NCBI GenBank assembly: GCA_049517655.1
Contig: JBEKRQ010000003.1
Location: 124,001-188,000 of the forward strand
Origin: UBA11358 sp049517655
GTDB taxonomy: Bacteria > Verrucomicrobiota > Verrucomicrobiia > Limisphaerales > UBA11358
Direction of reading: 5' to 3'
DNA: 64,000 nt
Shown piece by piece: positions 50,896-59,808 of the stretch; position 1 is the first letter of the stretch, and every line of letters starts with the position of its first letter. A program made the position numbers and the translations under genes. The notes below the pieces were generated by a model that made no database searches, was not told the origin of the DNA, and saw only the letters and a list, made by a program, of their open reading frames with translations.

Positions 50896-51906
50896 CTAAT
50901 TGCGCGTGATGATGACATTCCCGCCATCGGGCACGACGTCGAACATGACATACTTTTTCGAGGCGACATCAACGATTTGCGCGTTGACCGGTTTGTTGTT
51001 CTGTGAAACGGCGGCTGACAGCCAATTCTCCGGCAACGGCCTGCGCAACGTAATTGGATAGTTAAAAATCGTGTCATCGAGATTATCGGTTACCTGAAGG
51101 GTGATGCTGTCGTTGCCTGCGGCGGTTTCCCTGACCGATGCCGCGTTGCGCTCGAGGATGTAACGGGCGACGTTGCCGAATGTTTCCACCCAGAATTTAT
51201 CCTTGTTGGCGCTCAAATAATCAATGCTGCCTTGCAGTGTCGCGGTCGTAATGGGCGAATAACCTCCGTCGTTGTCGATGCCATGAATCAGATACACGCA
51301 CCAACGTTTTGTGGCGGCGGTTTGATTCGCTTTGTTATTGAAATCCTGCGCGGTCTTCACCGCGCCCTGCGTGCCGCAAACGAACGAGCTTATTTCCATG
51401 AAGTTCGCGGGGTTGGCAGGCACCAATTGCCCCGAGCATGTCCGCGCGGCGATGTAATATTGCGAAACGAGCGAATCGTTACCGGGCACGCAATACGGGT
51501 AGGCCATGGTAACGCATTTTTGGCCGGGGATGTTCGTGCTGATTGCGTCCTTGGAATCCTTGAGTTCTGTTGCCTGCTGTGAGTCCGGCAATTTCCCAAA
51601 ATTGGCATGTGTCACGGTGTGACTGGCGATTTCGTGTCCCTTGGCTGCGGCGGCTTGCAGTTTTGACCATCCGGGAAACATGGAATTACCAGTCACGGTG
51701 AACAGCGTCAGCTTGAAACCTTTCTGATCGAACATCGGTATCGCCACGGTAAATTGGTTCGAGCAACCGTCATCGAACGTGTAGGAAATCGCCGCCGGCC
51801 GGAACCCACGCCATGTTCCTACCTCATACGGCGACGCAATCGAACCGGCCAGGCTGGCTGAAGCGATGAATGTCATGATGAAAAAAAAGAGGACAGATGT
51901 TTTCAT
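50896..51906 (-). CDS. Secreted polysaccharide deacetylase
   Basis: A 336-residue protein with a signal peptide (1-20) and a NodB-type domain. SYTFDDG (residues 41-47) gives the catalytic and metal Asp pair; His96 and His100 are in HEIASHTVTH; the late VYLIHGID supplies the catalytic histidine. The C-terminal 80 residues are a small beta domain (ITLQVTDNLDDTIFNYPITL). It would deacetylate a surface or environmental polysaccharide. A larger paralogue is encoded at 53394-56006. Confidence 0.9.
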   Translation of the reverse strand: MKTSVLFFFIMTFIASASLAGSIASPYEVGTWRGFRPAAISYTFDDGCSNQFTVAIPMFDQKGFKLTLFTVTGNSMFPGWSKLQAAAAKGHEIASHTVTHANFGKLPDSQQATELKDSKDAISTNIPGQKCVTMAYPYCVPGNDSLVSQYYIAARTCSGQLVPANPANFMEISSFVCGTQGAVKTAQDFNNKANQTAATKRWCVYLIHGIDNDGGYSPITTATLQGSIDYLSANKDKFWVETFGNVARYILERNAASVRETAAGNDSITLQVTDNLDDTIFNYPITLRRPLPENWLSAAVSQNNKPVNAQIVDVASKKYVMFDVVPDGGNVIITRN

Positions 51907-51952
51907 AAATGTATCTTTCCTGAATTATTGCCATAATGTTGCGAGATAACAA

Positions 51953-52020
51953 GCATCCGCAGATGACGCAGATTGCGCAGAAAAAACAAATCAGCGAAAT
52001 CTGTGGAATCTGCGGATAAA
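51953..52020. repeat. CGCAGATGACGCAGATT dyad repeat
   Basis: ATCCGCAGATGACGCAGATT is followed by an A-rich loop and GAAATCTGTGGAATCTGCGG. It lies upstream of the deacetylase, next to the divergent STAS-like gene. Confidence 0.8.
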
Positions 52021-52106
52021 GAAAGCTTAGTGTCTTTGTGTCTTCGTGGTTATTCCTTTGGGTTATTCGCTCGAATTGGCGTTCATGGCAGGTTAAATTA
52101 ATTTGC

Positions 52107-52472
52107 ATGTTGTTGGTCACGTCGGACAAGTCGAAGCAGTTGCTGTATTTGAGTTACATAGGGCAAGTGCGGCTGGATGAGCTTCAGCGCGCTGAAAAGG
52201 ATTTGACGATGCAAATGGGGGAATTGTCACCGGGCTTTCGAGTGCTGGCGGATTTCAGCCGGGTTGAGTCCATTGGATTGGATTGCGCGCCTGAACTCGG
52301 CCGGCTGATGGATTTGATTGGGCAAGCGGGTGTGGGCTTGGTGGTGCGAGTCATTCCGGATCTGGGAAAGGACATCGGGTTGAACATCCTGACGGTTATT
52401 CATTACCCGCAACAACTGCAGGTGATTACTTGCAAAAGCGTGGCCGAGGCAATCAAAGCGCTGGCACTTTAA
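52107..52472 (+). CDS. STAS-like protein
   Basis: A 121-residue soluble protein starting MLLVTSDKSKQLLYLSYIGQ. It has the alternation of strands and helices of SpoIIAA/STAS-like domains (GFRVLADFSRVESIGLDCAP, then GLVVRVIPD and LQVITCKSVAEAIKAL). No phosphorylatable DSS motif is seen, so it is probably not a classical anti-anti-sigma factor. It stands alone. Confidence 0.65.
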   Translation: MLLVTSDKSKQLLYLSYIGQVRLDELQRAEKDLTMQMGELSPGFRVLADFSRVESIGLDCAPELGRLMDLIGQAGVGLVVRVIPDLGKDIGLNILTVIHYPQQLQVITCKSVAEAIKALAL

Positions 52473-52660
52473 TTTTTGGTTCGCGCGAAGGCCGCGATGG
52501 TTGCAAAGGATTTAAAGAATAATTTTCCCTTTGTGCGCTTCGCGCTCCCCGCCTCGGCGCAGCCAACGGTGAAGCCTGGGTTCGCGCGAAAACATTTTTT
52601 AATACAAGGACGCGAAGGCGCAAAGAAAGGCTTGTTTTCCGCCACTTTTAAGGCGATAAT
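52473..52660. repeat. GCGCGAAGGCCGCGA repeat block, second copy
   Basis: GGTTCGCGCGAAGGCCGCGA and AAAGAATAATTTTCCCTTTG nearly repeat 50677-50740. GACGCGAAGGCGCAAAGAAAG follows. It fills the gap before hicB. Confidence 0.7.
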
Positions 52661-52666
52661 TCCATC

Positions 52667-52873
52667 ATGGAAATTGTCTTCACCGTGACGCAGGAAAGCG
52701 ATGGCGGTTATGTCGCTGAATGTCTTTCGCATGACATTTTCACGCAAGGCAACACGTGGGAGGAATTGCGCGCCAATGTGCGCGAGGCTGTGTCGGCATT
52801 TTTTTTCGACCAGCCCAAGCCCGCCGCCGTGCGGCTGCATCTGGTGCGGGATGAACTTCTGGCCAACGCATGA
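52667..52873 (+). CDS. hicB: HicB-like antitoxin
   Basis: A 68-residue protein with the short HicB fold: MEIVFTVTQESDGGYVAECL is the partial RNase H-like start. It lacks a C-terminal DNA-binding domain, so it belongs to the short antitoxin group that may not autoregulate strongly. Its stop overlaps the hicA start (ATGA). Confidence 0.85.
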   Translation: MEIVFTVTQESDGGYVAECLSHDIFTQGNTWEELRANVREAVSAFFFDQPKPAAVRLHLVRDELLANA

Positions 52874-53109
52874 AACTACCGCGCGATTTGAGCGGCGCGG
52901 AGTTAATCAAGCTGCTCTGCAAGCATCATGGTTATCGCCGGGTCAATCAGGAGGGCAGCCATGTGATTCTGGAGACGAATTCACCGCGACACCATCGGCT
53001 TGCGGTTCCCGACCACAATCCACTGCGCATCGGGACACTCGGCGCCATTCTCCGTGCCGTGGCGGAAGTCAAGGGCGTGCAAAGGGAAGACATCCTTAAT
53101 CCGCCTTAA
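52870..53109 (+). CDS. hicA: HicA-like mRNA interferase toxin
   Basis: A 79-residue double-stranded-RNA-binding-fold toxin. GYRRVNQEGSHVILE carries the catalytic histidine in GSH, and RLAVPDHNPLRIGTLGAIL follows the family pattern. It would cleave mRNA when released from HicB. The order antitoxin then toxin is the reverse of E. coli hicAB but common. Confidence 0.9.
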   Translation: MKLPRDLSGAELIKLLCKHHGYRRVNQEGSHVILETNSPRHHRLAVPDHNPLRIGTLGAILRAVAEVKGVQREDILNPP

Positions 53110-53393
53110 CTGGGAGGGACGGCATGTTGCCGTCCTTGATATTTGGGACGCGAACATCGTGTCCCTCCCGAATTACGCGGCTCGCTTGGGACAGCGAGCC
53201 CTACCTTCAAAGACGCTCTGCGCCTCTGCGTCTTCCGCCTCCGCCAAAGCTTCCGCCTTCATCTGATTTCGGCGAGACAAGCCGGCTGCCAGGCTGCGAA
53301 CTTCATGAAGCCGCCCTGGTACCATTATGAAAACAGGAGGCCCGCGCCTCGCTGTCGGTTGCGAAATTTACTGGCGACGGAGTCTCTCTAGAA
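53110..53393. repeat. GGGACGGC hairpin block after hicA
   Basis: TGGGAGGGACGGCATGTTGC and GCCGTCC, then GGGACGCGAACATCGTGTCC and GGCTCGCTTGGGACAGCGAG with CCCTACC. It is the same family as the folC insertion. The rest of the gap up to 53393 shows no gene. Confidence 0.7.
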
Positions 53394-56006
53394 CTACTTG
53401 ATCAACCGGTAAAACGTGGCGGCTGGAGTTGGCGTGTTGGTGATGATGTTAAGGCCACCCACGACTGACGGAGAGCCCGGTACAGCGGTCCAGATTGACC
53501 CAGCGGACAAATTATGCGTTTCCTCCAAGGAGAACCCCCCCGGAGCCACAGGCCAGGAAATCACGACCGAACCGCCCGAACCCGCAATGCCTAGTCCTGG
53601 CGCATTGAGCACGTTGAAGGGAACGCTTTGACCGGAGTGTCCAGGAATGCTGGATTGAAGGGTCACGTTGGCCGCAGGCTGGAGCACTGCAAGATGGCCG
53701 GCCCAGACACCATTGGTGAAGTTTCCGGACACGGCAGGGCTGACCGGGACAGACACGACATTGGTGCCATACCGCAAATCAACATAATACGTAACACCGT
53801 CCTCAGAGTTGGGAAAAACATCTCCCGATCCCCACCAGTAGGCATTGATGGTTCCATTCGTAAACGTTGCCTGCAGGGTATCGTCAAAATAGGCGGTCCA
53901 GTTCACGCCACTTCCGTGGACCCCTATCCTGTAGGTGATGCCGGCGAGCAACACGACGGAATTTGTCAAGGGCGTCTCCACCCAGGTGCCTGGAACACTC
54001 GTAACATTTTGGGATGCGAGCAGAACCCCATTGTCTGTCCAGAGCGAGACCTTGTCCCCGAAATAGTAGCGGAAGCTGGTCACCACCAGGTTGGTGCTGG
54101 GCGTGAATGAATAGCCCAGGGTATACTCAATACCACCGGTGAAAGAATCTGGCTGTACCGGAGGACCCAAGACGGTATTGGTGGCCGGGGCCGTGCCCGG
54201 CGCCCAGGCGCCGATGGTGACGGGCAGCATGTAGTTCACTCGATAATTGTTGATGTCCTGTGCGGTGATATTGGTGACTTGGAACGGTTGGGCTACGAAT
54301 TGAGGCGAGGGCACGACGCTCCATACAAAATGGTCAGGCGGGGGATTGTTATCAAGGATCGTCATGGAAGCGGATCCATCGGTCCACCTCGGAACGTGCG
54401 CGGTCACGGTGACGATCTGTGGCCCGTCAATCAGAGTGTTGCCCGGAACCGTGACATTGAACACAGCCGACGTTTGGCCCGTGGGAATGACGACGGTGGA
54501 CGGAACAACCAACTTTGAAGTGTCACTGGAAGCAAGATTGACGGTGTAATTTGCCGCCACGACCGAAGATGCGCTCACGTGGCCGGCGTTGACCAATGTC
54601 CCGGCGCCTTTTGTAGCGGTCGCGGGGAGTGTTACCGTCAATGTCGCTGTGTGGATGTTGGAAACCAGAATCATGGACTGCCTCGTGCCGTAACCGATGG
54701 CCACGGCGGTGATGGTGGCGCTTTGATCCCCGTCCAAGAGCCCGTCGTCAACGATGGTCAGGTCAAAAGAGACGGCGTTGGTTTGCCCGGTGGGAATGAC
54801 CACACTGGCGGGCACTGTCACTTTGTTGGTGTTGCTCGAGGTCAAATTGACAACCAGATCGTTGGTTGGAGCCGGATTGATCGTGATACCGCCCTGACCG
54901 GCGAGCACCCCCTGGCCTTCGATGGCCGTTGGAGGAATGACCAACTGAAAGTTGGAGCCCGGCACAACGATTTTGGCGATGGTCACGTCCCCGCCATTGG
55001 GTACCACGTCGAACATGACGTACAACTGCGAATTGTTCGTAACAATCTGTGTCGGGACAGTCGCACCGTTCTGCGTGACGGCGGCCCAGGTCCAATTGGT
55101 CGGCAGCGGCCGGCGGAGGGTGATGGGATAGTTGAAAATCGAGTTGTTGAGATTGTTGGTGACCTGAAGGGTAATGCTGCTGCCTGTATTGGCGGTTTCC
55201 GTGACCGACGACGCATTGCGCTCTTGTATATAACGAACGACGTTGCCGAAGGTTTCCACCCAGAATGTGTTCTGGTTGGTGCTGAAAAAATTGACGCTTG
55301 CTTGCAGTGTCGCACTTGGAAGCGGCGAATAGTCATCGTTAATGTCAATCGAATGAATGAGATACACGCACCATCCGCCCGAAGCGATGGCACTGTTGGC
55401 TGTGTTCGTAAAATCCTGGAGTGTCTGCACCGATCCAGAGTTACCGCAAATGAACGAGCTTATTTGCATGAAATCCGGGGGAGTGCTTGGAACGACTTGT
55501 TGCGAGCAAGTCCGCGCGCCAATGTAGTATTGGGCTACGAGTGCTTCATTGGTGGGAACGGCGCAATTGGGATATGCCAGGGTCACGCAGAGCTGATTAG
55601 TTATATAGGAATTGATGGTACTCTGGGAATTCGCCAGTTCGTTCGTCAATTGCGTAGGCGATACTCCGTTAAGGCTGGGATGCGTCACGGTATGGCTGCC
55701 AATTTCGTCTCCATACGACGCTGCGGTTTGTGCCATTGACCATGTAAAAGTGGTCCAGTAATTAATAACAGTGAATAATGTTATCTTGAAACCCGCCTGG
55801 TGAAACATCGGAACCGCTATGCTATACTGATTGGGCACGTTATCATCAAAGGTGTAGGAAATTGCCGCCGGGCGGAATCCCTCCCACGTTCCAATTTCGT
55901 ACGGAGCCGCTATCGAACCGGCACGGCTGACTAGGGCGGTGGACGCCATCATCAAGAAAACAACTACCGGTGAGATGAAAAAGGAATTTACGAAAGGCTT
56001 TTTCAT
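53394..56006 (-). CDS. Large secreted polysaccharide deacetylase with beta repeats and DUF4082-like domain
   Basis: An 870-residue protein. Residues 1-29 are a signal peptide. Residues 40-345 are a paralogue of the deacetylase at 50896, with SYTFDDN in place of SYTFDDG and HTVTH intact. Two Calx-beta-like repeats follow (each with VIPTGQT and SSDT/SSNT motifs, about 350-560). A DUF4082-like jelly roll (LGYSFTPSTNLVVTSFRYYF, SVPGTWVETPLTN) covers about 620-770, then a Pro/Gly beta tail. It looks like a modular surface polysaccharide enzyme. Confidence 0.87.
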   Translation of the reverse strand: MKKPFVNSFFISPVVVFLMMASTALVSRAGSIAAPYEIGTWEGFRPAAISYTFDDNVPNQYSIAVPMFHQAGFKITLFTVINYWTTFTWSMAQTAASYGDEIGSHTVTHPSLNGVSPTQLTNELANSQSTINSYITNQLCVTLAYPNCAVPTNEALVAQYYIGARTCSQQVVPSTPPDFMQISSFICGNSGSVQTLQDFTNTANSAIASGGWCVYLIHSIDINDDYSPLPSATLQASVNFFSTNQNTFWVETFGNVVRYIQERNASSVTETANTGSSITLQVTNNLNNSIFNYPITLRRPLPTNWTWAAVTQNGATVPTQIVTNNSQLYVMFDVVPNGGDVTIAKIVVPGSNFQLVIPPTAIEGQGVLAGQGGITINPAPTNDLVVNLTSSNTNKVTVPASVVIPTGQTNAVSFDLTIVDDGLLDGDQSATITAVAIGYGTRQSMILVSNIHTATLTVTLPATATKGAGTLVNAGHVSASSVVAANYTVNLASSDTSKLVVPSTVVIPTGQTSAVFNVTVPGNTLIDGPQIVTVTAHVPRWTDGSASMTILDNNPPPDHFVWSVVPSPQFVAQPFQVTNITAQDINNYRVNYMLPVTIGAWAPGTAPATNTVLGPPVQPDSFTGGIEYTLGYSFTPSTNLVVTSFRYYFGDKVSLWTDNGVLLASQNVTSVPGTWVETPLTNSVVLLAGITYRIGVHGSGVNWTAYFDDTLQATFTNGTINAYWWGSGDVFPNSEDGVTYYVDLRYGTNVVSVPVSPAVSGNFTNGVWAGHLAVLQPAANVTLQSSIPGHSGQSVPFNVLNAPGLGIAGSGGSVVISWPVAPGGFSLEETHNLSAGSIWTAVPGSPSVVGGLNIITNTPTPAATFYRLIK

Positions 56007-56168
56007 AAAGGAATGCGAGATGATAAATCCTGCAGGTGTTCAGGGCAAGCAAAAAACCTGATGAAAACCGAAAAAACAGTAGCGATCTTGATGGGTAATT
56101 TCCCGGAAACGGTGGCGGCGGGCGGTTTCCGGCCTTGCATAACCGCTGCGGGTCACAAACCCGCGCTC

Positions 56169-58256
56169 TTATTCGCTCGCGCTCCACATCTTTAAAAACT
56201 CCGCTTCGCTGATGATTTTTACGCCGAGCTTTTGCGCCTTGTCGAGTTTTGAGCCGGCGTCTTCGCCAGCCACCACGAAATCCGTTTTCTTGCTCACGCT
56301 GCCGCTGACTTTGCCACCGAGCGATTCGATGCGCGCCGTGGCTTCCTCGCGCGTCAGCGTCGGCAACGTGCCGGTCAGCACAAACGTTTTTCCTGCAAAT
56401 GGTCCGGCGGCGGCTTGCGGCTGGTAAAGTTCGGATTTGAAGTTCAGACCGGCATCGCGCAGTCGCTCTATGAGCTTTTTGTTTCGTGCATCACTGTGCC
56501 ATTGAACGATGCTTTGTGCGATGACTTCGCCGATGTCCTCGGTTTCCGTCAATTGCTCCGCGCTTGCGGCAAAAATGTCGTCGAGCGTTTGGAAATGTCG
56601 TGCCAACGATTTTGCCACGCCTGCGCCGACGTGCAAAATGCCGAGGCCGAACAGCAGCCGCCACAGGTCGCGCGATTTGCTGGCGGCAACGGAATCGAGA
56701 AAATTCTTTGCCGACTTTTCGCCCATGCGTTCGAGTGCGGCGACGGGTTCGAGCTTGAGCTGATACAAATCAGCCACGTCGCGCACGAGTTCGCTTTTTG
56801 CGAGTTGCGCGACAAGCACTTCACCGCCGCCTTCGATGTCCATCGCGCCGCGCGAGCACCAGTGTTCGAGTCGTCCGCGAACCTGTGCCGGGCAATCGGG
56901 ATTCACACAGCGCCAGATCGATCCTTCTTCCTCGTCCGCACCCATTTCCCTGGCGATTTTCGAGCTGCACTCCGGACAGGTTTTTGGGAAATGAAAATTC
57001 TTTTCGCCACCTGCGCGCTTTTTCAAAACCACATTCACGACGGCGGGAATCACTTCACCGGCTTTTTCAATGACGACGGTGTCGCCGATGCGGATGTCTT
57101 TCTCGCGGATATAATCCTCGTTGTGCAACGTGGCGCGGCTGATGGTGCTGCCGGCAAGAAAAACGGGTTCAAGTTCGGCAACGGGTGTGAGCGCGCCGGT
57201 GCGTCCGACCTGAATTGTAATGCCATGGAGTTTGGTTTCGGCCTGTTCGGGTGCGTATTTGTAGGCGATGGCCCAGCGCGGTGCCTTGGCCGTCGCTCCG
57301 ACACGACGCTGCTGCTCGAACGAATTTAGTTTTATGACCGCTCCGTCGGTTTCGTAGGGGAAATTGTTGCGGACCTTGTCCAACTCGGCAATCGCGGCGA
57401 CGAGGTCGTCCTCGGATTTGCAAAACCACGTTCGTGCCTGCGTTTTGAAGCCGAGGGATTTCAATAAATCGAGAAGCCCGGCTTGAGTTTTAATCACAGG
57501 CTGGAAGCCTGTGCCACTTCTGATTTCTCCAACGCCGTAAAGGACGGTGTCGAGCGGACGTTTGGCAACGATTTTGGGATCGAGCTGCTTGAGTGAACCG
57601 GCGGCGGCATTGCGCGGGTTTGCAAAGATTTCCTCACCGGCGGATTTGCGTTCTGCGTTCAGTTTTTCAAAACCGGCGCGCGTCATGAAAACCTCGCCGC
57701 GAACATCGAGAACGCCAATTTGGGACAGCGACCCGTCCTCCGTAGCACTGCGGAGGGTGGACACGCCGTCCCTCCCAATTTTCAAAGGGACGCTGCGAAT
57801 GGTTTTCAGGTTCGCCGTGATGTCGTCACCGGTTGTGCCGTCACCGCGCGTCGCGCCGATGGTGAACACGCCATTTTCGTAACGCAGGCTAATAGCCACG
57901 CCGTCCACTTTCGGCTCGACGACCCATTCGAGTTTTTCATTCGGCAAAAGTTTTTGCACGCGTTTCACAAAATCGCGCACTTCCTCCTGCGAATACGTGT
58001 TGTCCAGGCTCATCATCGGCACGGCGTGGCGCACCGATTTGAATTCCTTGAGCGGTTCGCCGCCGACGCGCTGGCTTGGCGAATCGGGCGTGGCGAGTGC
58101 GGGAAATTGTTTTTCGAGGTCGAGAAGCTCGTGATAAAGCTGATCGTACTCTTGGTCGCTGATTACCGGATGCGCGAGCACATAGTAAGCGTGGTCGTGT
58201 CGGCGGATTTCTTCGACGAGTTTTGCGTGGCGTGATTTGGCTTCGGCTTTCGTCAC
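56169..58256 (-). CDS. ligA: NAD-dependent DNA ligase
   Basis: A 695-residue ligase. The adenylated lysine is in VEPKVDGVAISLRY (near residue 115). The OB fold, a four-Cys zinc finger (CPECSSKI... CVNPDCPAQV), helix-hairpin-helix repeats and a C-terminal BRCT domain follow in the usual order. Two in-frame repeat insertions are present: GRDGVSTLRSATEDGSLSQI before VLDVRGEVF, and RSGTGFQPVIKT after LYGVGEI. It seals nicks in replication. Confidence 0.97.
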   Translation of the reverse strand: MTKAEAKSRHAKLVEEIRRHDHAYYVLAHPVISDQEYDQLYHELLDLEKQFPALATPDSPSQRVGGEPLKEFKSVRHAVPMMSLDNTYSQEEVRDFVKRVQKLLPNEKLEWVVEPKVDGVAISLRYENGVFTIGATRGDGTTGDDITANLKTIRSVPLKIGRDGVSTLRSATEDGSLSQIGVLDVRGEVFMTRAGFEKLNAERKSAGEEIFANPRNAAAGSLKQLDPKIVAKRPLDTVLYGVGEIRSGTGFQPVIKTQAGLLDLLKSLGFKTQARTWFCKSEDDLVAAIAELDKVRNNFPYETDGAVIKLNSFEQQRRVGATAKAPRWAIAYKYAPEQAETKLHGITIQVGRTGALTPVAELEPVFLAGSTISRATLHNEDYIREKDIRIGDTVVIEKAGEVIPAVVNVVLKKRAGGEKNFHFPKTCPECSSKIAREMGADEEEGSIWRCVNPDCPAQVRGRLEHWCSRGAMDIEGGGEVLVAQLAKSELVRDVADLYQLKLEPVAALERMGEKSAKNFLDSVAASKSRDLWRLLFGLGILHVGAGVAKSLARHFQTLDDIFAASAEQLTETEDIGEVIAQSIVQWHSDARNKKLIERLRDAGLNFKSELYQPQAAAGPFAGKTFVLTGTLPTLTREEATARIESLGGKVSGSVSKKTDFVVAGEDAGSKLDKAQKLGVKIISEAEFLKMWSASE
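57495..57517. repeat. CACAGGCTGGAAGCCTGTG hairpin inside ligA
   Basis: CACAGGCT and AGCCTGTG are perfect inverses around GGA. In ligA it encodes SGTGFQPVI. This hairpin is a very common repeat in planctomycete and verrucomicrobial genomes, as far as I recall. Confidence 0.8.
57730..57780. repeat. CGTCCTCC / GGGACGGC repeat inside ligA
   Basis: CCGTCCTCCGTAGCACTGCG and GAGGGTGGACACGCCGTCCC, followed by TCCCAATTTT. It is related to the folC and 53110 elements and keeps the ligA frame. Confidence 0.75.
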
Positions 58257-58789
58257 GGGGAAAGTTTAGCCATATGCGAATCAAAAGGAAAGCAGGGTAG
58301 GGCTGCGCTGCCGCGCAGCCTAAATTCCGCAGTTGATTTAGCCGCAAGAGAACACAGAAATCACAAAGAGAAGAACCCAATCCGCTCCATCACCAAGGTT
58401 TATGTTCACCTGCCAGGTGAAGCCGTTGGCAGATAACCATTCGATGGATCCCATTTCTTATGTGTTCTTTGCGTTCTTTCATGGCCATTCCAATTGCGCT
58501 TTTTAGGATAATTTTAAGCTCCAGCGGAGCGCCATCTTCTGCAAGGAGGGAGAATATATCGCCCCGACGGGGCTTTGTGTTTTTGGTTTTACAACTACAA
58601 AGATGTCGCGCCTACGGCGCTTGAACCCGCAACTACCCAAACCCTCATCCGGCCTACGGCCACATGGACTTGCTCACGCCCGTTCGCTCGGCCTTGCGGC
58701 CTTCGGCTGTGCCGAATTCTTTTCGCCGCTTCCCAAGCGGTTCAAATCTCCCATCCGATGGGAGAAGGAATATTTTTTGGAATGTTTTA
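58257..58789. repeat. Repeat-filled gap between ligA and the Mla operon
   Basis: It holds GGTAGGGCTGCGCTGCCGCG (58295), CACAGAAATCACAAAGAG words, CGCCCCGACGGGGC, GATGTCGCGCCTACGGCGC, and GCGGCCTTCGGC words. No gene is supported in these 530 bases. Confidence 0.7.
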
Positions 58790-58820
58790 CCCACGGTTAA
58801 AACCGTGGGCTATTTTCTTT
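58790..58820. terminator. CCCACGGTT hairpin with T-rich tail
   Basis: CCCACGGTT and AACCGTGGG form a perfect stem with a two-base loop, followed by CTATTTTCTTT. It resembles a terminator but belongs to no gene end here and is also a common dispersed repeat in several phyla. Confidence 0.45.
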
Positions 58821-58947
58821 CCGCCATTACATGGCTTGTGTTGAAATCTGCGTCAATCAGCGCAATCTGCGGATAGAGCGCCTTGGCGTCTTGGCGTGAG
58901 ATTAAAAACCTTTTTGACCGGCTGGCGATACGGTTTAACGTAAGCGC

Positions 58948-59808
58948 GTGCGGAAGAACCTGGCCAGTGCGTTTCAGTTGTTCGGGGAGCAAAGCCTCCG
59001 GACTGCGGCGTTGCCGAAATCTTACACGGATTTGCTGGGGCGAAAGTTGTTCCTGTTTTTGCTGACGGTGCAGGGACTGGGCGCATTTGCGTTGATTACG
59101 CTGGGTGTCATGTTGAAAAAAACCCGCGTGGCGCGGAATGTGATCTGGCCCCGGATCCGGCAGGAAATCGTCCGCGCCGGGGTGGGATTGCTGCCGATGT
59201 TTTTGTTTGTGGCGTTTGCGCTGGGATTTCTCGTCATCGGACAGGCGGTATCGGCTTTGGCGCGCGTCGGGGCGACCCAGTATCTCGGCTCGACGATGGT
59301 GATTGTGGTGGTGCGCGAACTGGGGCCGTTGCTGGCGGCGATGCTGGTGCTGACGCGCGTGGGCACGGCGAACGTGATTGAGCTGGGCACGGCACGCGCG
59401 ACGGGCGAGGTCGAGGCACTGGAGGCGCTCGGCATTGATCCGGTGCATTATCTGATTGTGCCGCGTGTGGTGGGAATGGCGGTGGGAGTTTTTGCGCTGA
59501 CGATTTATTTAATCATCGGCGCGCTGGCGAGCGGGTATTTGTGGGCGTTCTTGCAGGATGTCCCGTTGACGCCGGGGACTTATTTCAAGGAACTGACCGA
59601 GGCATTGGGCTGGCTGGATTTCGCGTTGCTGGCGTTGAAAACAATCGCATTCGGATTTTTCATCGCGATTGTGACGTGTTATCACGGGCTGGCGCAGCCG
59701 TTGCGGTTGACTCAAGTTTCGCAGGTGGCGGTGCGCGCAGTGACGCAAGGCATCATCGTGTGCGTGCTGATTGACGCGTTGTTCATCCTGCTTTATCTCG
59801 TCGCATGA
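58948..59808 (+). CDS. mlaE: MlaE-type ABC transporter permease
   Basis: A 286-residue membrane protein beginning with GTG. It has five or six helices and the MlaE signature near LGSTMVIVVVRELGPLLAAM, then GTARATGEVEALEALGIDP. Together with the next two genes it forms an MCE-type lipid transporter of the cell envelope. Its stop overlaps the ATPase start by four bases. Confidence 0.93.
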   Translation: MRKNLASAFQLFGEQSLRTAALPKSYTDLLGRKLFLFLLTVQGLGAFALITLGVMLKKTRVARNVIWPRIRQEIVRAGVGLLPMFLFVAFALGFLVIGQAVSALARVGATQYLGSTMVIVVVRELGPLLAAMLVLTRVGTANVIELGTARATGEVEALEALGIDPVHYLIVPRVVGMAVGVFALTIYLIIGALASGYLWAFLQDVPLTPGTYFKELTEALGWLDFALLALKTIAFGFFIAIVTCYHGLAQPLRLTQVSQVAVRAVTQGIIVCVLIDALFILLYLVA

